Position numbers and translations under genes: made by a program
Origin: JAJDXO01 sp965207535
Lineage (GTDB): Bacteria; Pseudomonadota; Alphaproteobacteria; Rhodospirillales; UBA2165
Direction: 5' to 3'
NCBI GenBank assembly: GCA_965207535.1
Contig: CBDBMR010000015.1
Location: 62,001 to 126,000, forward strand
Length of the DNA stretch: 64,000 nucleotides
In this document: one piece after another, positions 24,040 to 32,102 of the stretch
Position numbering within the stretch: the stretch's first letter is position 1
Layout of the letters: every line of letters starts with the position of its first letter
The notes under the pieces: generated by a model
Seen by the model: only the letters and a program-made list of their open reading frames with translations
What the model was told of the DNA's origin: nothing
Databases searched by the model: none

Positions 24040-26247
24040 TTACGTGCTGGCTCTCGGCTTGTCCCAGATGGCCGTGTTCTCGTCCGTCCGTTGGCCTTCG
24101 ACCTCCGCCAGCGCCGGCGTCGGATTATAGTGTTCCGGTTTCGGCTTGCCGGCCGCGAGGCGCGCCTTGGCCTCTTCCGGCGTCTCCAATAGGGCCTTGG
24201 CCTTCAGCGCCTCTTTCCGGTCGACGGGCAACGGGTCCATGAGATTGCCCGGAGGCATCACGTCGGCATGGTAGTACGCCATCTTCTGCTCGTCGGGATC
24301 GATCTTGTGGTCGAGATTGAGATCCCGCTGATTGACGCCCTTGCGGGGCTCGACGGCAACACCGTCGACGATCTCCATATCGAGCCACCATTTCTTCACC
24401 GGGTTCCGAACCCCATGGCGCAGGAAGTCGTCCAGCCACACGGCGATCGGCACCAGGAACGGTTTCGACCAGCGCTGGTTGACCCCGAACCAGGAGGCGA
24501 TGCGGGTCATGATCGGACCTTGGGCGGTCACCACCTTGTTCAAGGGGCAGGTCTTCATGCACCGCCCGCAGGCAAGACCCTTGGGATTGGTGACCCGGTA
24601 GCGGGTGCATCGCTCCACATCCGGCTTCCACATTTCGTAGCCGTTGAACATCACCTTCTTGCCCCAGGAAATACTGTCACAGGGGCATTCGCGGGCGCAC
24701 TTCCAGCAATTTTCGCAGAAATACTGGAGGCCGAAATCGACCGGCCTGTCCACCTCGAGCGGGATATCGGTGGTCAACACGACGGTCTTCAGGCGCGGAC
24801 CGATAAAGGGATTGAGAATCACTTCGCCGATTCTGCTGAGCTCGCCAAGGCCCGCCCAAAGGGTTACCGGCGTGTGCAGCACGTCCGAATCCGCGTTGGT
24901 CTGGGAGCGGGACGAGAACCCGAGCTGGCGCAGCATATCGCCCATGATCCCGGCGATCTCGGCGCCCCGCATATAGGCGCGCATGGATTGCGCCCCGGAA
25001 ATGAAATCGTCGCCCGAGGCCCCTTCCATGGTCTCATAGCCCTGGTCGATCAGCATCACCACCGCATATTTGTGGTAGGGCGTGATTTCCGAACCGTCCT
25101 TCTTGTGGGAATACCAAGCGTACTCCGGCACTTCGCAAATGCCGGTTACCTCGGAGCCGAGGAAATAACTCAACGACTTGATGGCCCGTGCGTTTGCCGC
25201 CGGGTCGTCATAGCCGGGCGCCACCGGCGCCACGTCGCCGCCCTGGTGCGGCACCATGGACTTGATCAGGCTGACCATGGCCTGGGCGAAGGGGTGCTTG
25301 AAGGCGAACCGGTTGCGCTCGATGCGCGATTTGTCGCCGAGGTCGCCGCGGGCGGCCCGCTCGAAGAACTCGGCGCGTTTCGGCACCCGGGGAACTTCTT
25401 CGTCGATGATCAGCGTCGTCGGCCTCTCGACCCGGTCCACCTGCTCCATCGGGAATATGCCGAGGTCGCTACGGCGCTTCTTGCGCCGGTTCCACTCGAT
25501 CCCCGGTACCGCGCCGCCGACCCCGAGCCAATAGCCCAGACCCTTGGCGTTCCGCGCACTGGCGTGCAGCGGCTGGTCGGTCTCCAGTTCGTATGCCGTC
25601 GTCACCACGGCGATCTCGAACTCGCTGCCCAGATAGGGATTGGTGATTCCGTCGCCGTCGCGCAGCGCCACGCCGGCGATGACCGCCAACCGATCCATAT
25701 CCACGTCACCCTTGTAGGCGTCGTGGGCCCTGGACTCGAAGCCCATGAACTGGACGTGTTCGGCAACCGCGATGGCGACCTCGTAGGCCCGCAGGGACGC
25801 CGCCTCTTTTTCCAGATCGAGACACCAGGCATGCGCCAGATTTTCCGGCTCGGGCATCCGCCCATGAGCCTGGACGATGACCACCGCATGGGTGTGGTTG
25901 GACGGCGCCGCATCGGCATACCACGCGTTCTCCGGAATTTCGCAGATACCGACCTGGGCCACGTCCAGGAAGTAGGCGGCCCCCTTGATGTCCACCGAAC
26001 GGCGATGAAGGTCGTCGGGCACCGGCGCCTTGGGCGGCAATGGGTCGTTGACGCCCAGCCCTCGGTAGATGTCCATATACTTGGCAAGGGAGACGCCGAG
26101 CGGCCCCTTGTCGGCGCCATTTGCGGCCGGCCTCGCCGCTTTGGGGCGCGCCGCTTCGCCGGCGAGAACGCTCACGTCCCGCTTCAACCGCTCAAGCGGG
26201 AACGGCCCGTAATCGAACGGCCGCTTGTCGTTGCCGAAGAAAATCAT
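24040..26247 (-). CDS. Reductive dehalogenase-like corrinoid/iron-sulfur protein, cytoplasmic, with internal duplication
   Basis: 735 aa; start 26247 (MIFFGNDKRPFDYGPFPLER) follows GGGAGA. No Tat signal and no RdhB anchor gene nearby, so it resembles the soluble 'catabolic' RdhA type (Nitratireductor NpRdhA, Comamonas BhbA) rather than respiratory enzymes. The corrinoid-binding module appears twice: residues about 90-227 (AYFLDVAQVGICEIPENAWY) and about 359-505 (SYFLGSEVTGICEVPEYAWY). The second has the functional-looking LWAGLGELSRIGEVILNPFI and LKTVVLTTDIPLEVDRPVDF; the first is degenerate, as in NpRdhA. Two 4Fe-4S motifs follow: CENCWKCARECP (Cys 511/514/517/521) and Cys 547 with CGRCMKTCP (560/563/567). 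About 165 further residues carry no reductase fusion, unlike BhbA. It opens a five-gene operon. Actual dehalogenation is untested. Confidence 0.85.
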   Translation of the reverse strand: MIFFGNDKRPFDYGPFPLERLKRDVSVLAGEAARPKAARPAANGADKGPLGVSLAKYMDIYRGLGVNDPLPPKAPVPDDLHRRSVDIKGAAYFLDVAQVGICEIPENAWYADAAPSNHTHAVVIVQAHGRMPEPENLAHAWCLDLEKEAASLRAYEVAIAVAEHVQFMGFESRAHDAYKGDVDMDRLAVIAGVALRDGDGITNPYLGSEFEIAVVTTAYELETDQPLHASARNAKGLGYWLGVGGAVPGIEWNRRKKRRSDLGIFPMEQVDRVERPTTLIIDEEVPRVPKRAEFFERAARGDLGDKSRIERNRFAFKHPFAQAMVSLIKSMVPHQGGDVAPVAPGYDDPAANARAIKSLSYFLGSEVTGICEVPEYAWYSHKKDGSEITPYHKYAVVMLIDQGYETMEGASGDDFISGAQSMRAYMRGAEIAGIMGDMLRQLGFSSRSQTNADSDVLHTPVTLWAGLGELSRIGEVILNPFIGPRLKTVVLTTDIPLEVDRPVDFGLQYFCENCWKCARECPCDSISWGKKVMFNGYEMWKPDVERCTRYRVTNPKGLACGRCMKTCPLNKVVTAQGPIMTRIASWFGVNQRWSKPFLVPIAVWLDDFLRHGVRNPVKKWWLDMEIVDGVAVEPRKGVNQRDLNLDHKIDPDEQKMAYYHADVMPPGNLMDPLPVDRKEALKAKALLETPEEAKARLAAGKPKPEHYNPTPALAEVEGQRTDENTAIWDKPRAST

Positions 26248-26284
26248 TCCATCTCTCCCATCACTTATTGTTATTCTTAATAAA

Positions 26285-26301
26285 TGTTCGGATATCGAAC
26301 A
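26285..26301. promoter_or_regulatory. Palindromic candidate operator between divergent genes
   Basis: TGTTCG-GATAT-CGAACA, with 6-bp arms and a 5-bp centre, in an AT-rich 225-bp gap between the leftward reductive-dehalogenase-like gene (start 26247) and the rightward PLP-enzyme gene (start 26473). Position and symmetry suit a regulator of either or both units. I could not assign boxes for a promoter. No regulator gene lies adjacent. Confidence 0.5.
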
Positions 26302-26472
26302 ATATGCCAATTATGCACGATGATACCACAGACGCAATTACAGCGTTCGAATGGATTGCGACGAGTCCGACTGGTGGAAAATCGCCGGTTTGGCGTTGAT
26401 GGGCAGGGGCATTGCTTGATCCGGCGCCCGTGCTATGACGTAGTTCAACCTCGGCAGCTGCGGATGGCGTAG

Positions 26473-27624
26473 ATGAGCCAGTCTTCCGACCTCGGACCCA
26501 ACCAAGCCCTTATCGGCCGGCCCGGCTCGCGCCATCAGCTCGCAACGCCGGCGCTGATCGTCGAACTGGGCGCCCTCGAACGCAACATTGCCAAAATGGC
26601 CCGGGATCATGCGGCGATCGGTCTCTATCTCCGGCCCCACGCCAAGACGCATAAATCCGCGGCCATAGCCCGCAAACAGATCGATGCCGGCGCCTTGGGA
26701 ATCTGCTGCGCCACGCTCCGCGAGGCCGAAGCCATGGCGGCCCGCGATATTCCCGGTATCCACCTCTCCTCGCCCGTGGTCGGCGACGGCAAGTTGCGCC
26801 GGCTCGCGGCACTCAACGCCGAAGCCGAGGGGCTGATGGTGGTAGTGGACAATCGGCAAAATTTGGCGCAACTCGATGAGGCCGCCAAGGCGAGCGGTGA
26901 ATCCCTGAACGTGCTGGTCGATATCGATGTGGGCATGGCGCGAACCGGCGTCGGGACGGTGGAAGGCGCGGTGGGCCTCGCCCGGACCGTATCGGATGCG
27001 GAACGTCTTACCTACAGGGGAATCCAGGGTTATTCCGGGATGGTTCAGCACATTGAACATTTCGGCGAGCGGACGGAAGTGTACGGGGCTCATCTCGATC
27101 ACCTGCGCGATGTCGTCGAGGCATTGAGCGATGCCGGTCTGGCGCCGGAAATCGTCTCGGGCGGCGGCACCGGCACCCATGGGATCGACCGTGAGGCAGG
27201 CCTGTTCACCGAACACCAGGCGGGCTCCTACATTTTCATGGATGTGGAGTACAACGCGGTCGAATTCGACGAGACCGGCGAGCCCCCCTTCGAGACCGCG
27301 CTGTTCGTCCAGTGCTCGGTGGTGAGCAACAATGCCGAGGGCTTCGTCACCATCGACGGCGGCTTCAAGTGTTTCGCCACCGACGGCCCCAAGCCCCGGG
27401 TCGCCGCGACAAGTATCGAGGGCGCCGGGTTCGACCGGTTCGGAGACGAACACGGCAAGGTCATTCTCCCCGAGGGCGCCAACGAGAAGCCCGGTCTCGG
27501 CGAGGCGATCCTGCTGATCACCCCCCACTGCGACCCGACGGTCAATCTCCATAACTACTATCACGTCGTCGACGGCGATACGCTGGTCGATATCTGGCCG
27601 GTGGACGCCCGGGGCGTTTTGTAG
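26473..27624 (+). CDS. D-threonine aldolase/D-serine dehydratase-like PLP enzyme (DSD1 family)
   Basis: 383 aa, alanine-racemase-type barrel plus beta domain. The Schiff-base lysine is Lys58 in LYLRPHAKTHKS. VDIDVGMARTGV, GIQGYSGMVQHIE and SGGGTGTHG (phosphate binding) follow. The C-terminal metal motif TPHCDPTVNLHNYYHV gives His352-x-Asp354, the arrangement of D-threonine aldolase and 3-hydroxy-D-aspartate aldolase, although a Cys lies between. These enzymes cleave or dehydrate D-beta-hydroxy amino acids. It starts 225 bp from the divergent corrinoid-protein gene and is followed after 7 bp by a second, compact corrinoid/FeS protein gene, an unexpected pairing. Confidence 0.9.
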   Translation: MSQSSDLGPNQALIGRPGSRHQLATPALIVELGALERNIAKMARDHAAIGLYLRPHAKTHKSAAIARKQIDAGALGICCATLREAEAMAARDIPGIHLSSPVVGDGKLRRLAALNAEAEGLMVVVDNRQNLAQLDEAAKASGESLNVLVDIDVGMARTGVGTVEGAVGLARTVSDAERLTYRGIQGYSGMVQHIEHFGERTEVYGAHLDHLRDVVEALSDAGLAPEIVSGGGTGTHGIDREAGLFTEHQAGSYIFMDVEYNAVEFDETGEPPFETALFVQCSVVSNNAEGFVTIDGGFKCFATDGPKPRVAATSIEGAGFDRFGDEHGKVILPEGANEKPGLGEAILLITPHCDPTVNLHNYYHVVDGDTLVDIWPVDARGVL

Positions 27625-27631
27625 CGGGTTG

Positions 27632-28615
27632 ATGCAGGGCACCTCTCCATACCGCCGCGGCGATCCCCGGGACACGCTGGTTCAGGAAATCCGGGAGCAA
27701 AAGGGCCTCGATGAGGTTCCGCTGTTCCGCAAGGACGGCCCGAAGTCGGACAAGTTCGATGTTTTCGACTTTATCCGGGACTGGGAATCCTACACCCCGC
27801 GACGGGACGGCGCGGTCAACCCGGACAAACCGGAAGGTGAAGACCCGGCGCGCCTCTCGGCCCTGATACGCGCCAAGGCGCTGGAGCTCGGCGGCGGCGA
27901 CGTCGGTTTCGCGCTGCTCAAGCCGCACATGATCAACCACGATTGCGCTTTCGATCAGCCCTACATCGTCTCGATCATTGTCGGTGAGAATTATGCCCGC
28001 GTCCTCGAAGGCGCGCTCGCTGTGGAGATGGAAGCCTACCGGGTGTATGTGGAATGCGCTCGTATCTCCACCGAACTCGCCGAATATATTCGCGGTCTCG
28101 GCTTCTCGGCGCTCGCCGAACACAACGGGACGGGAGAAATCCAGGCCATCCCGGCACTCTACGACAGCGGCCTCGGCGAGCTTGGCAAGCACGGCAGTCT
28201 TATCCATCCCGAACTCGGTCCGAGCTTCCGGCCCGGCTTCGTCATTACCGATGCGCCGGTGGTCACCGGAACGCCCAACATATTCGGCGTTCAGGCCACG
28301 TGCGAGAACTGCCGGATTTGCGAGCAGAATTGCCCGCCCGGCGCCATCAAACCCAGCGACGATTTCGTCGTTACCGAAGGGGTGAAGCGGTGGCTGGTGG
28401 ATATTCCAACCTGCTATGAAGCATCCAGGTTCCGGGACGAATACTGCCACATTTGCGTCGACGTCTGCCCCTATCAGCACAAAGCGAACAAGGACCCGGA
28501 ACGGGCCGGAATCTACAAGACGTTGATGAAGAAACGGAAGCGGGCCGGCTACCGGGCCCCGGCCTGGTTCATCGAAGACGAGGAACGGATTCTCGGGGAC
28601 ATTGACAGGAATTAG
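27632..28615 (+). CDS. Compact reductive dehalogenase-like corrinoid/iron-sulfur protein
   Basis: 327 aa from ATG 27632 (a TTG lies one codon upstream). After a variable N-terminus, the corrinoid-reductase core shows LIRAKALELGGGDVGFALL, IRGLGFSALAEHNGTGE and ALYDSGLGELGKHGSLIHPE, then GPSFRPGFVITDAPVVTG. Two 4Fe-4S motifs follow: CENCRICEQNCPPGAI (Cys 224/227/230/234) and Cys 261 spaced 11 residues from CHICVDVCPY (272/275/279). This is the RdhA/QueG fold in a single-copy, minimal form: no Tat signal, no N-terminal duplicate, and no C-terminal HEAT repeats as in epoxyqueuosine reductase. Its stop overlaps the converging MFS stop. It is a distant homologue of the 24040-26247 product; activity is unknown. 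Confidence 0.82.
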   Translation: MQGTSPYRRGDPRDTLVQEIREQKGLDEVPLFRKDGPKSDKFDVFDFIRDWESYTPRRDGAVNPDKPEGEDPARLSALIRAKALELGGGDVGFALLKPHMINHDCAFDQPYIVSIIVGENYARVLEGALAVEMEAYRVYVECARISTELAEYIRGLGFSALAEHNGTGEIQAIPALYDSGLGELGKHGSLIHPELGPSFRPGFVITDAPVVTGTPNIFGVQATCENCRICEQNCPPGAIKPSDDFVVTEGVKRWLVDIPTCYEASRFRDEYCHICVDVCPYQHKANKDPERAGIYKTLMKKRKRAGYRAPAWFIEDEERILGDIDRN

Positions 28616-29853
28616 CCGTCACGCCGCCGGCGCAAGGCGCCGTCACGATTGAGCCATAGGAAGTACGCCCAGGCGGCAAGGGCGAGCGTCGCCGCGGTGA
28701 TGATGGGTGCGGTCAGCCCGAAGGCCGATGCGCCAAGCCCGAGAAACAAAGCCCCCAGTGCCGGGAATGCGCGGAAGGTCGTCCCCATGAGGCCCATGAC
28801 CCTGGCCCTCATGTGACCGGCGACGACACTCTGGACAATGATCTGCCCCGAGACCGACACGGTGTTGGCGCCGAACCCGGCCACCACGACCAGGGGCAGT
28901 GCGATCCAGAAATTCGCCGTCAGGCCGAAAGCGATCACCGCCAGCGCGCCGATGCATAGATTGACGGCAAATACCCGCGCGAGCCCGGTGGCCCGGCCCC
29001 TGACCGCCAGCCAAAGGGACGAAAAAACCGCCCCCAGGCCGAACGCCGCCAGCAGCCAGGCGAGGCCGCTTTCGCCGCGTCCGAAAATGTCGACGGCGAA
29101 CGCCGGCATGAGTTCGGGCACCGAGCGCAGGCAAATTCCCATGACCGCGGAGAACAGGATGAAGGTACGGATATGCAGATGGCCCGCCGCGTAGTCGAGG
29201 CCATCCTTGAAGTCCGCAAGGATGCCTTGGGACGATTCCTGACGTACCTCCGGCTCGATGGTCCGGACCAGATACAGCATGACGACGAAATAGATGAAGC
29301 CGACGGTGATCAACGCGAAGACGACGCCCGGAGAATACGCCACCAATAGTGGCCCGGTGATGGCGGGTCCGATAAATCGGCCGGTCTGAACGGATCCCGA
29401 CTGCAAGGCGACCGCGGGAGAGATATGGTCGCGGGGGACGACCTTGGCCACCAGCGCCAAGTGCGCGGGGTTGGAAAATCCGGCAACGCACCCTTGGGCG
29501 AACGAGAAAACCAACAGCAGGAGGGGCGTCATGATGCCGCCGAGGGTCGCAACGGCAATCAAGGCGACGCTGAGCGTCCACGCCATTTGAGCGAGGCGGC
29601 CAACACGCAGCGAGCCGTATTTGTCGACCACCGCACCGGCGATGGGCCCCAGGAGGATCATCGGCACCATCTCGGTAAAGACGACGAAGCCGAGCCATTT
29701 TGGATCTTCCGTCAGCTGCCAGATCAGCCAGCCGAGAGCCGTCCGGTAGGCCCAGAAGCACACCGTAATGACCGACATGCCGTACCAGTAGCGCCGGAAA
29801 TTGACGTTGGACATGGCCCGGCTGATGCCGCCGAGCGCCTCTGGTCCGGCCAT
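28612..29853 (-). CDS. MFS transporter (EntS/MFS_3-like)
   Basis: 413 aa with about twelve hydrophobic segments. The N-terminal half shows FRRYWYGMSVITVCFWAYRT, the loop-2 signature GPIAGAVVDKYGSLRVGRL and LVFSFAQGCVAGFSNPAHLA, where a proline-containing helix is typical of drug or siderophore exporters of this group. A central basic/acidic loop (RTIEPEVRQESSQGILADFK) separates the halves; the C-terminus is highly basic. It converges on the compact corrinoid-protein gene, overlapping stops by a few bases. Efflux of a toxic intermediate is a reasonable guess; the substrate is unknown. Confidence 0.92.
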   Translation of the reverse strand: MAGPEALGGISRAMSNVNFRRYWYGMSVITVCFWAYRTALGWLIWQLTEDPKWLGFVVFTEMVPMILLGPIAGAVVDKYGSLRVGRLAQMAWTLSVALIAVATLGGIMTPLLLLVFSFAQGCVAGFSNPAHLALVAKVVPRDHISPAVALQSGSVQTGRFIGPAITGPLLVAYSPGVVFALITVGFIYFVVMLYLVRTIEPEVRQESSQGILADFKDGLDYAAGHLHIRTFILFSAVMGICLRSVPELMPAFAVDIFGRGESGLAWLLAAFGLGAVFSSLWLAVRGRATGLARVFAVNLCIGALAVIAFGLTANFWIALPLVVVAGFGANTVSVSGQIIVQSVVAGHMRARVMGLMGTTFRAFPALGALFLGLGASAFGLTAPIITAATLALAAWAYFLWLNRDGALRRRRDG

Positions 29854-29880
29854 CGTTCCCCCTCAAATTTGTCCGCAGTC

Positions 29881-29914
29881 TAGCCCGTATTTCTCACCAG
29901 GGTCACGGCCTGCG
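29881..29914 (+). repeat. TAGCCC...ATTTCTCACCAGGG element
   Basis: TAGCCCGTATTTCTCACC followed by AGGGTCACGGCCTGCG. It matches the copy after the SPFH operon (12011) over about 34 bp with a few differences, including the CACCAGGGTC continuation. Here it lies upstream of the MFS start and leads directly into the tandem-repeat region. Confidence 0.6.
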
Positions 29915-30000
29915 TCGCGTCCAGGCGGTCGAGCCGCCAGGAGCGGCCCGAAAAGCGTAGCGGCACCTACGGTTGAGGGCCGCGACGCATCGTGCGCTTC

Positions 30001-30260
30001 GCGCGCGTGGACGCGCGACGGGCGGGCGCCTGGGCGCGACCCGAAGGGCGGCGCTCTCGGGGCGACAGCGTGCGTCGAGACGCTTGCCCGATGTCACCGC
30101 ATCACGCGCCCGCGCGCGTGTGGACGCGCGACGAGCGGGCGCCTGGGCGCGACCCGAAGGGCGGCGCTCTCGGGGCGACAGCGTGCGTCGAGGCGCTTGC
30201 CCGATGTCACCGCATCACGCGCCCGCGCGCGTGTGGACGCGCGACGAGCGGGCGCCTGGG
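30001..30260. repeat. 113-bp GC-rich tandem repeat, about 2.3 copies
   Basis: The string tggacgcgcgac recurs at 30008, 30121 and 30234, exactly 113 bp apart. Between these points the copies are nearly identical (including gggcgcctgggcgcgacccg and ttgcccgatgtcaccgcatc), with a few substitutions. The last copy is cut short after gggcgcctgggcg. The unit is not a multiple of three, so no protein frame persists across copies. The unit holds short self-complementary GC stretches (cgcgcgcgtgtggacgcgcg). The gene-free stretch 29854-30314 contains this repeat and the element at 29881 and nothing else I can support. Confidence 0.85.
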
Positions 30261-30314
30261 CGGGGCAACGGCGAACACCGTCCCGCCCCTGTCCGGCAAT
30301 CGGTCGCTGACCGA

Positions 30315-31292
30315 TCAAAAGTATTCAGGCAGCGCTCGCGCAAGCGCCGCCCGGATCCGTTCCTTGACCGGTTGATCGGCGCGTGGCCGCTCGAATGCGC
30401 GGCCGGTGATACGCTCGTAGAGGGCGATGTAACGGCCGGAGAACTCCATCAAGGTTTCCGCCGGGATTTCCGGGATCGGTTCGGAGTAGGGATCGCACCG
30501 CTCCGACACCCACAACCGAAGGAATTCCTTGTCCAAACTGTCCGGGTTCTCCCCGGCCGCGAACCGGCTTTCGTAGGTCTCCGCAATCCAGTAGCGGCTG
30601 GAATCCGGCGTGTGAACCTCATCGGCCAACGTGATGGCGCCGTTCCCGTCGATACCGAACTCATACTTGGTGTCGACAAGGACGAGGCCGTTCCGGGCGG
30701 CGATCTCCTGACCGCGGGCAAATAGAGCCAGGCTCTTGTCCGCCAACTCGTCCCATCGGGCTTGGGACACAAGCCCCCGCGCCACCGCGTCCGCCGGCGT
30801 GATGGGAACGTCGTGCGCCCCCGCCGCCCCCTTCGTGGTCGGGGTCAGGATGGTCTCGTCGAGCCGTTGGTTCTTCTTCATGCCGTCGGGGAAAGGGTGT
30901 CCGTAGAGGACCCGCCCCCCCCGCTCATACATGGGCCAGATGGCCGTATCGGTGGAACCGGTAAGATAGGATCGGACCACCATCTCCACGGGCAGCATCT
31001 CCAGCTGCCTGACAATGGCGACGTTGGGGTCGAGGTCATCGATCACGTGGTTGGGGCAAATGTCGCGGGTCCGGTCAAACCAGAACCGGGCAGTCTGATT
31101 GAGAACCTGTCCCTTGAAGGGAACCGCGGCCAGCACCCGGTCGAAAGCCGATTGCCGGTCGGTGGTGATGAACACGCTCCGCCCGTCATCGAGCGCGTAA
31201 GTGTCCCGCACCTTGCCCCGATAGAAATTCGGGAGCTCCGGAAACTCCGCCTCGGTGAGGCAGTTGGCGATCAGGGTCTCGGCGTCGGTCAT
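30315..31292 (-). CDS. purC: Phosphoribosylaminoimidazole-succinocarboxamide synthase (SAICAR synthetase)
   Basis: 325 aa, purine biosynthesis step joining aspartate to CAIR with ATP. FYRGKVRDTYALDDGRSVFI is the glycine-rich N-terminal signature. TDRQSAFDRVLAAVPFKGQV, VEMVVRSYLTGSTDTAIWPM, LVDTKYEFGIDGNGAITLAD and EVHTPDSSRYW follow, the last two containing the C-terminal family signatures. The protein is longer than the short (about 240 aa) bacterial PurC and matches the longer type also found in yeast Ade1 and many alphaproteobacteria. It is followed 15 bp upstream on its strand by the hydroxypyruvate-isomerase-like gene. Confidence 0.96.
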   Translation of the reverse strand: MTDAETLIANCLTEAEFPELPNFYRGKVRDTYALDDGRSVFITTDRQSAFDRVLAAVPFKGQVLNQTARFWFDRTRDICPNHVIDDLDPNVAIVRQLEMLPVEMVVRSYLTGSTDTAIWPMYERGGRVLYGHPFPDGMKKNQRLDETILTPTTKGAAGAHDVPITPADAVARGLVSQARWDELADKSLALFARGQEIAARNGLVLVDTKYEFGIDGNGAITLADEVHTPDSSRYWIAETYESRFAAGENPDSLDKEFLRLWVSERCDPYSEPIPEIPAETLMEFSGRYIALYERITGRAFERPRADQPVKERIRAALARALPEYF

Positions 31293-31307
31293 GGGCTCGG
31301 TCAGGGG

Positions 31308-32087
31308 CTAGAGATACGGCTGGAGCCAGCCGAGGGAGTCACCGGTGGTCGTCTTGGGGTGATACTCGGCGCCCAGGAATCCTTTCCAGCCGGCCCGGTC
31401 TATGGCCTCGAAGACATAGGGATAGTTGATCTCGCCGGTGCCGGGCTCGTGGCGGCCCGGCGTGTCGGCGAACTGGATATGGCCAATATGTTCCAGGTTC
31501 GCTTCGACCGTTCGTACCAAATCGCCTTCCACTATCTGCATGTGGTAGAGGTCGTGCTCGATGCCGAGATTGGCGTGCCCCGCCGCCTTGATCAGACCCA
31601 CCGCCTGCTCGGTGGAATGCAGCAAAAAGCCCGGCCGGTCGGCTGTGTTCACCGCCTCGGTGATAACCCGCACCCCGATCCCGCTCATGGCGTCCGCCGC
31701 CAGATTGAGGTTTCCGGCAAGAGTTTCCAGACAGGCGTCCCGCGTGAATTCCTCCATGGAGGGCCACCCGGCCAATACGTTGACGTTCATGGGCCGCAAG
31801 GCGTCCGCATACCGGAAGGTCTCTTCGAGATACGCCTTGAACGTGTCCTCCGCGCCCGGCATGGCGGCGGCACCCGGCTCTCCCTGGTCCAGCGCCCCCA
31901 CCTTGTGATTGAACACGGCGACGGGCAGTCCGATGCCGTCAATCGCCGCCTTCAAATCGTCGAGGCCGGTTTCATAGGGGAACTGAAACTCGACCGCTTC
32001 AAAGCCGGCGTCCTTGGCCGCCCGGAACCGCTCGAGAAACGGCAGTTCGGTGAACATGGTCGAAAGATTGGTCGAAAAGCGCGGCAT
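31308..32087 (-). CDS. hyi: Hydroxypyruvate isomerase family protein
   Basis: 259 aa TIM-barrel of the xylose-isomerase-like superfamily, interconverting hydroxypyruvate and tartronate semialdehyde (or 2-oxo-tetronate) in glyoxylate-type metabolism. Motifs: MPRFSTNLSTMFTELPFLER, FEAVEFQFPYE with a metal/active-site Glu, ADALRPMNVNVLAGWP, RVITEAVNTADRPGFLLHST, LGIEHDLYHMQIVEGDL (metal His/Asp), HIQFADTPGRHEPGTGEINY and the C-terminal YHPKTTTGDSLGWL. All match Hyi/OtnI closely. No glyoxylate carboligase or tartronate semialdehyde reductase gene is in the window. Confidence 0.93.
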   Translation of the reverse strand: MPRFSTNLSTMFTELPFLERFRAAKDAGFEAVEFQFPYETGLDDLKAAIDGIGLPVAVFNHKVGALDQGEPGAAAMPGAEDTFKAYLEETFRYADALRPMNVNVLAGWPSMEEFTRDACLETLAGNLNLAADAMSGIGVRVITEAVNTADRPGFLLHSTEQAVGLIKAAGHANLGIEHDLYHMQIVEGDLVRTVEANLEHIGHIQFADTPGRHEPGTGEINYPYVFEAIDRAGWKGFLGAEYHPKTTTGDSLGWLQPYL

Positions 32088-32102
32088 CCGCCGGGGCCTT
32101 CC

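Noticed and set aside
24268..26280. A 670-codon plus-strand open frame across the RdhA-like gene
   Set aside because: Antisense shadow; the minus-strand protein has FeS and corrinoid motifs and a ribosome site.
27632..28615. Epoxyqueuosine reductase QueG
   Set aside because: The FeS pattern and fold family fit, but the protein lacks the QueG C-terminal repeats, has a different N-terminus and sits in a catabolic context; a plain QueG call is not supported.
30001..30260. CRISPR array
   Set aside because: The repeat is a continuous 113-bp tandem unit, not short repeats separated by unique spacers, and no cas genes are present.
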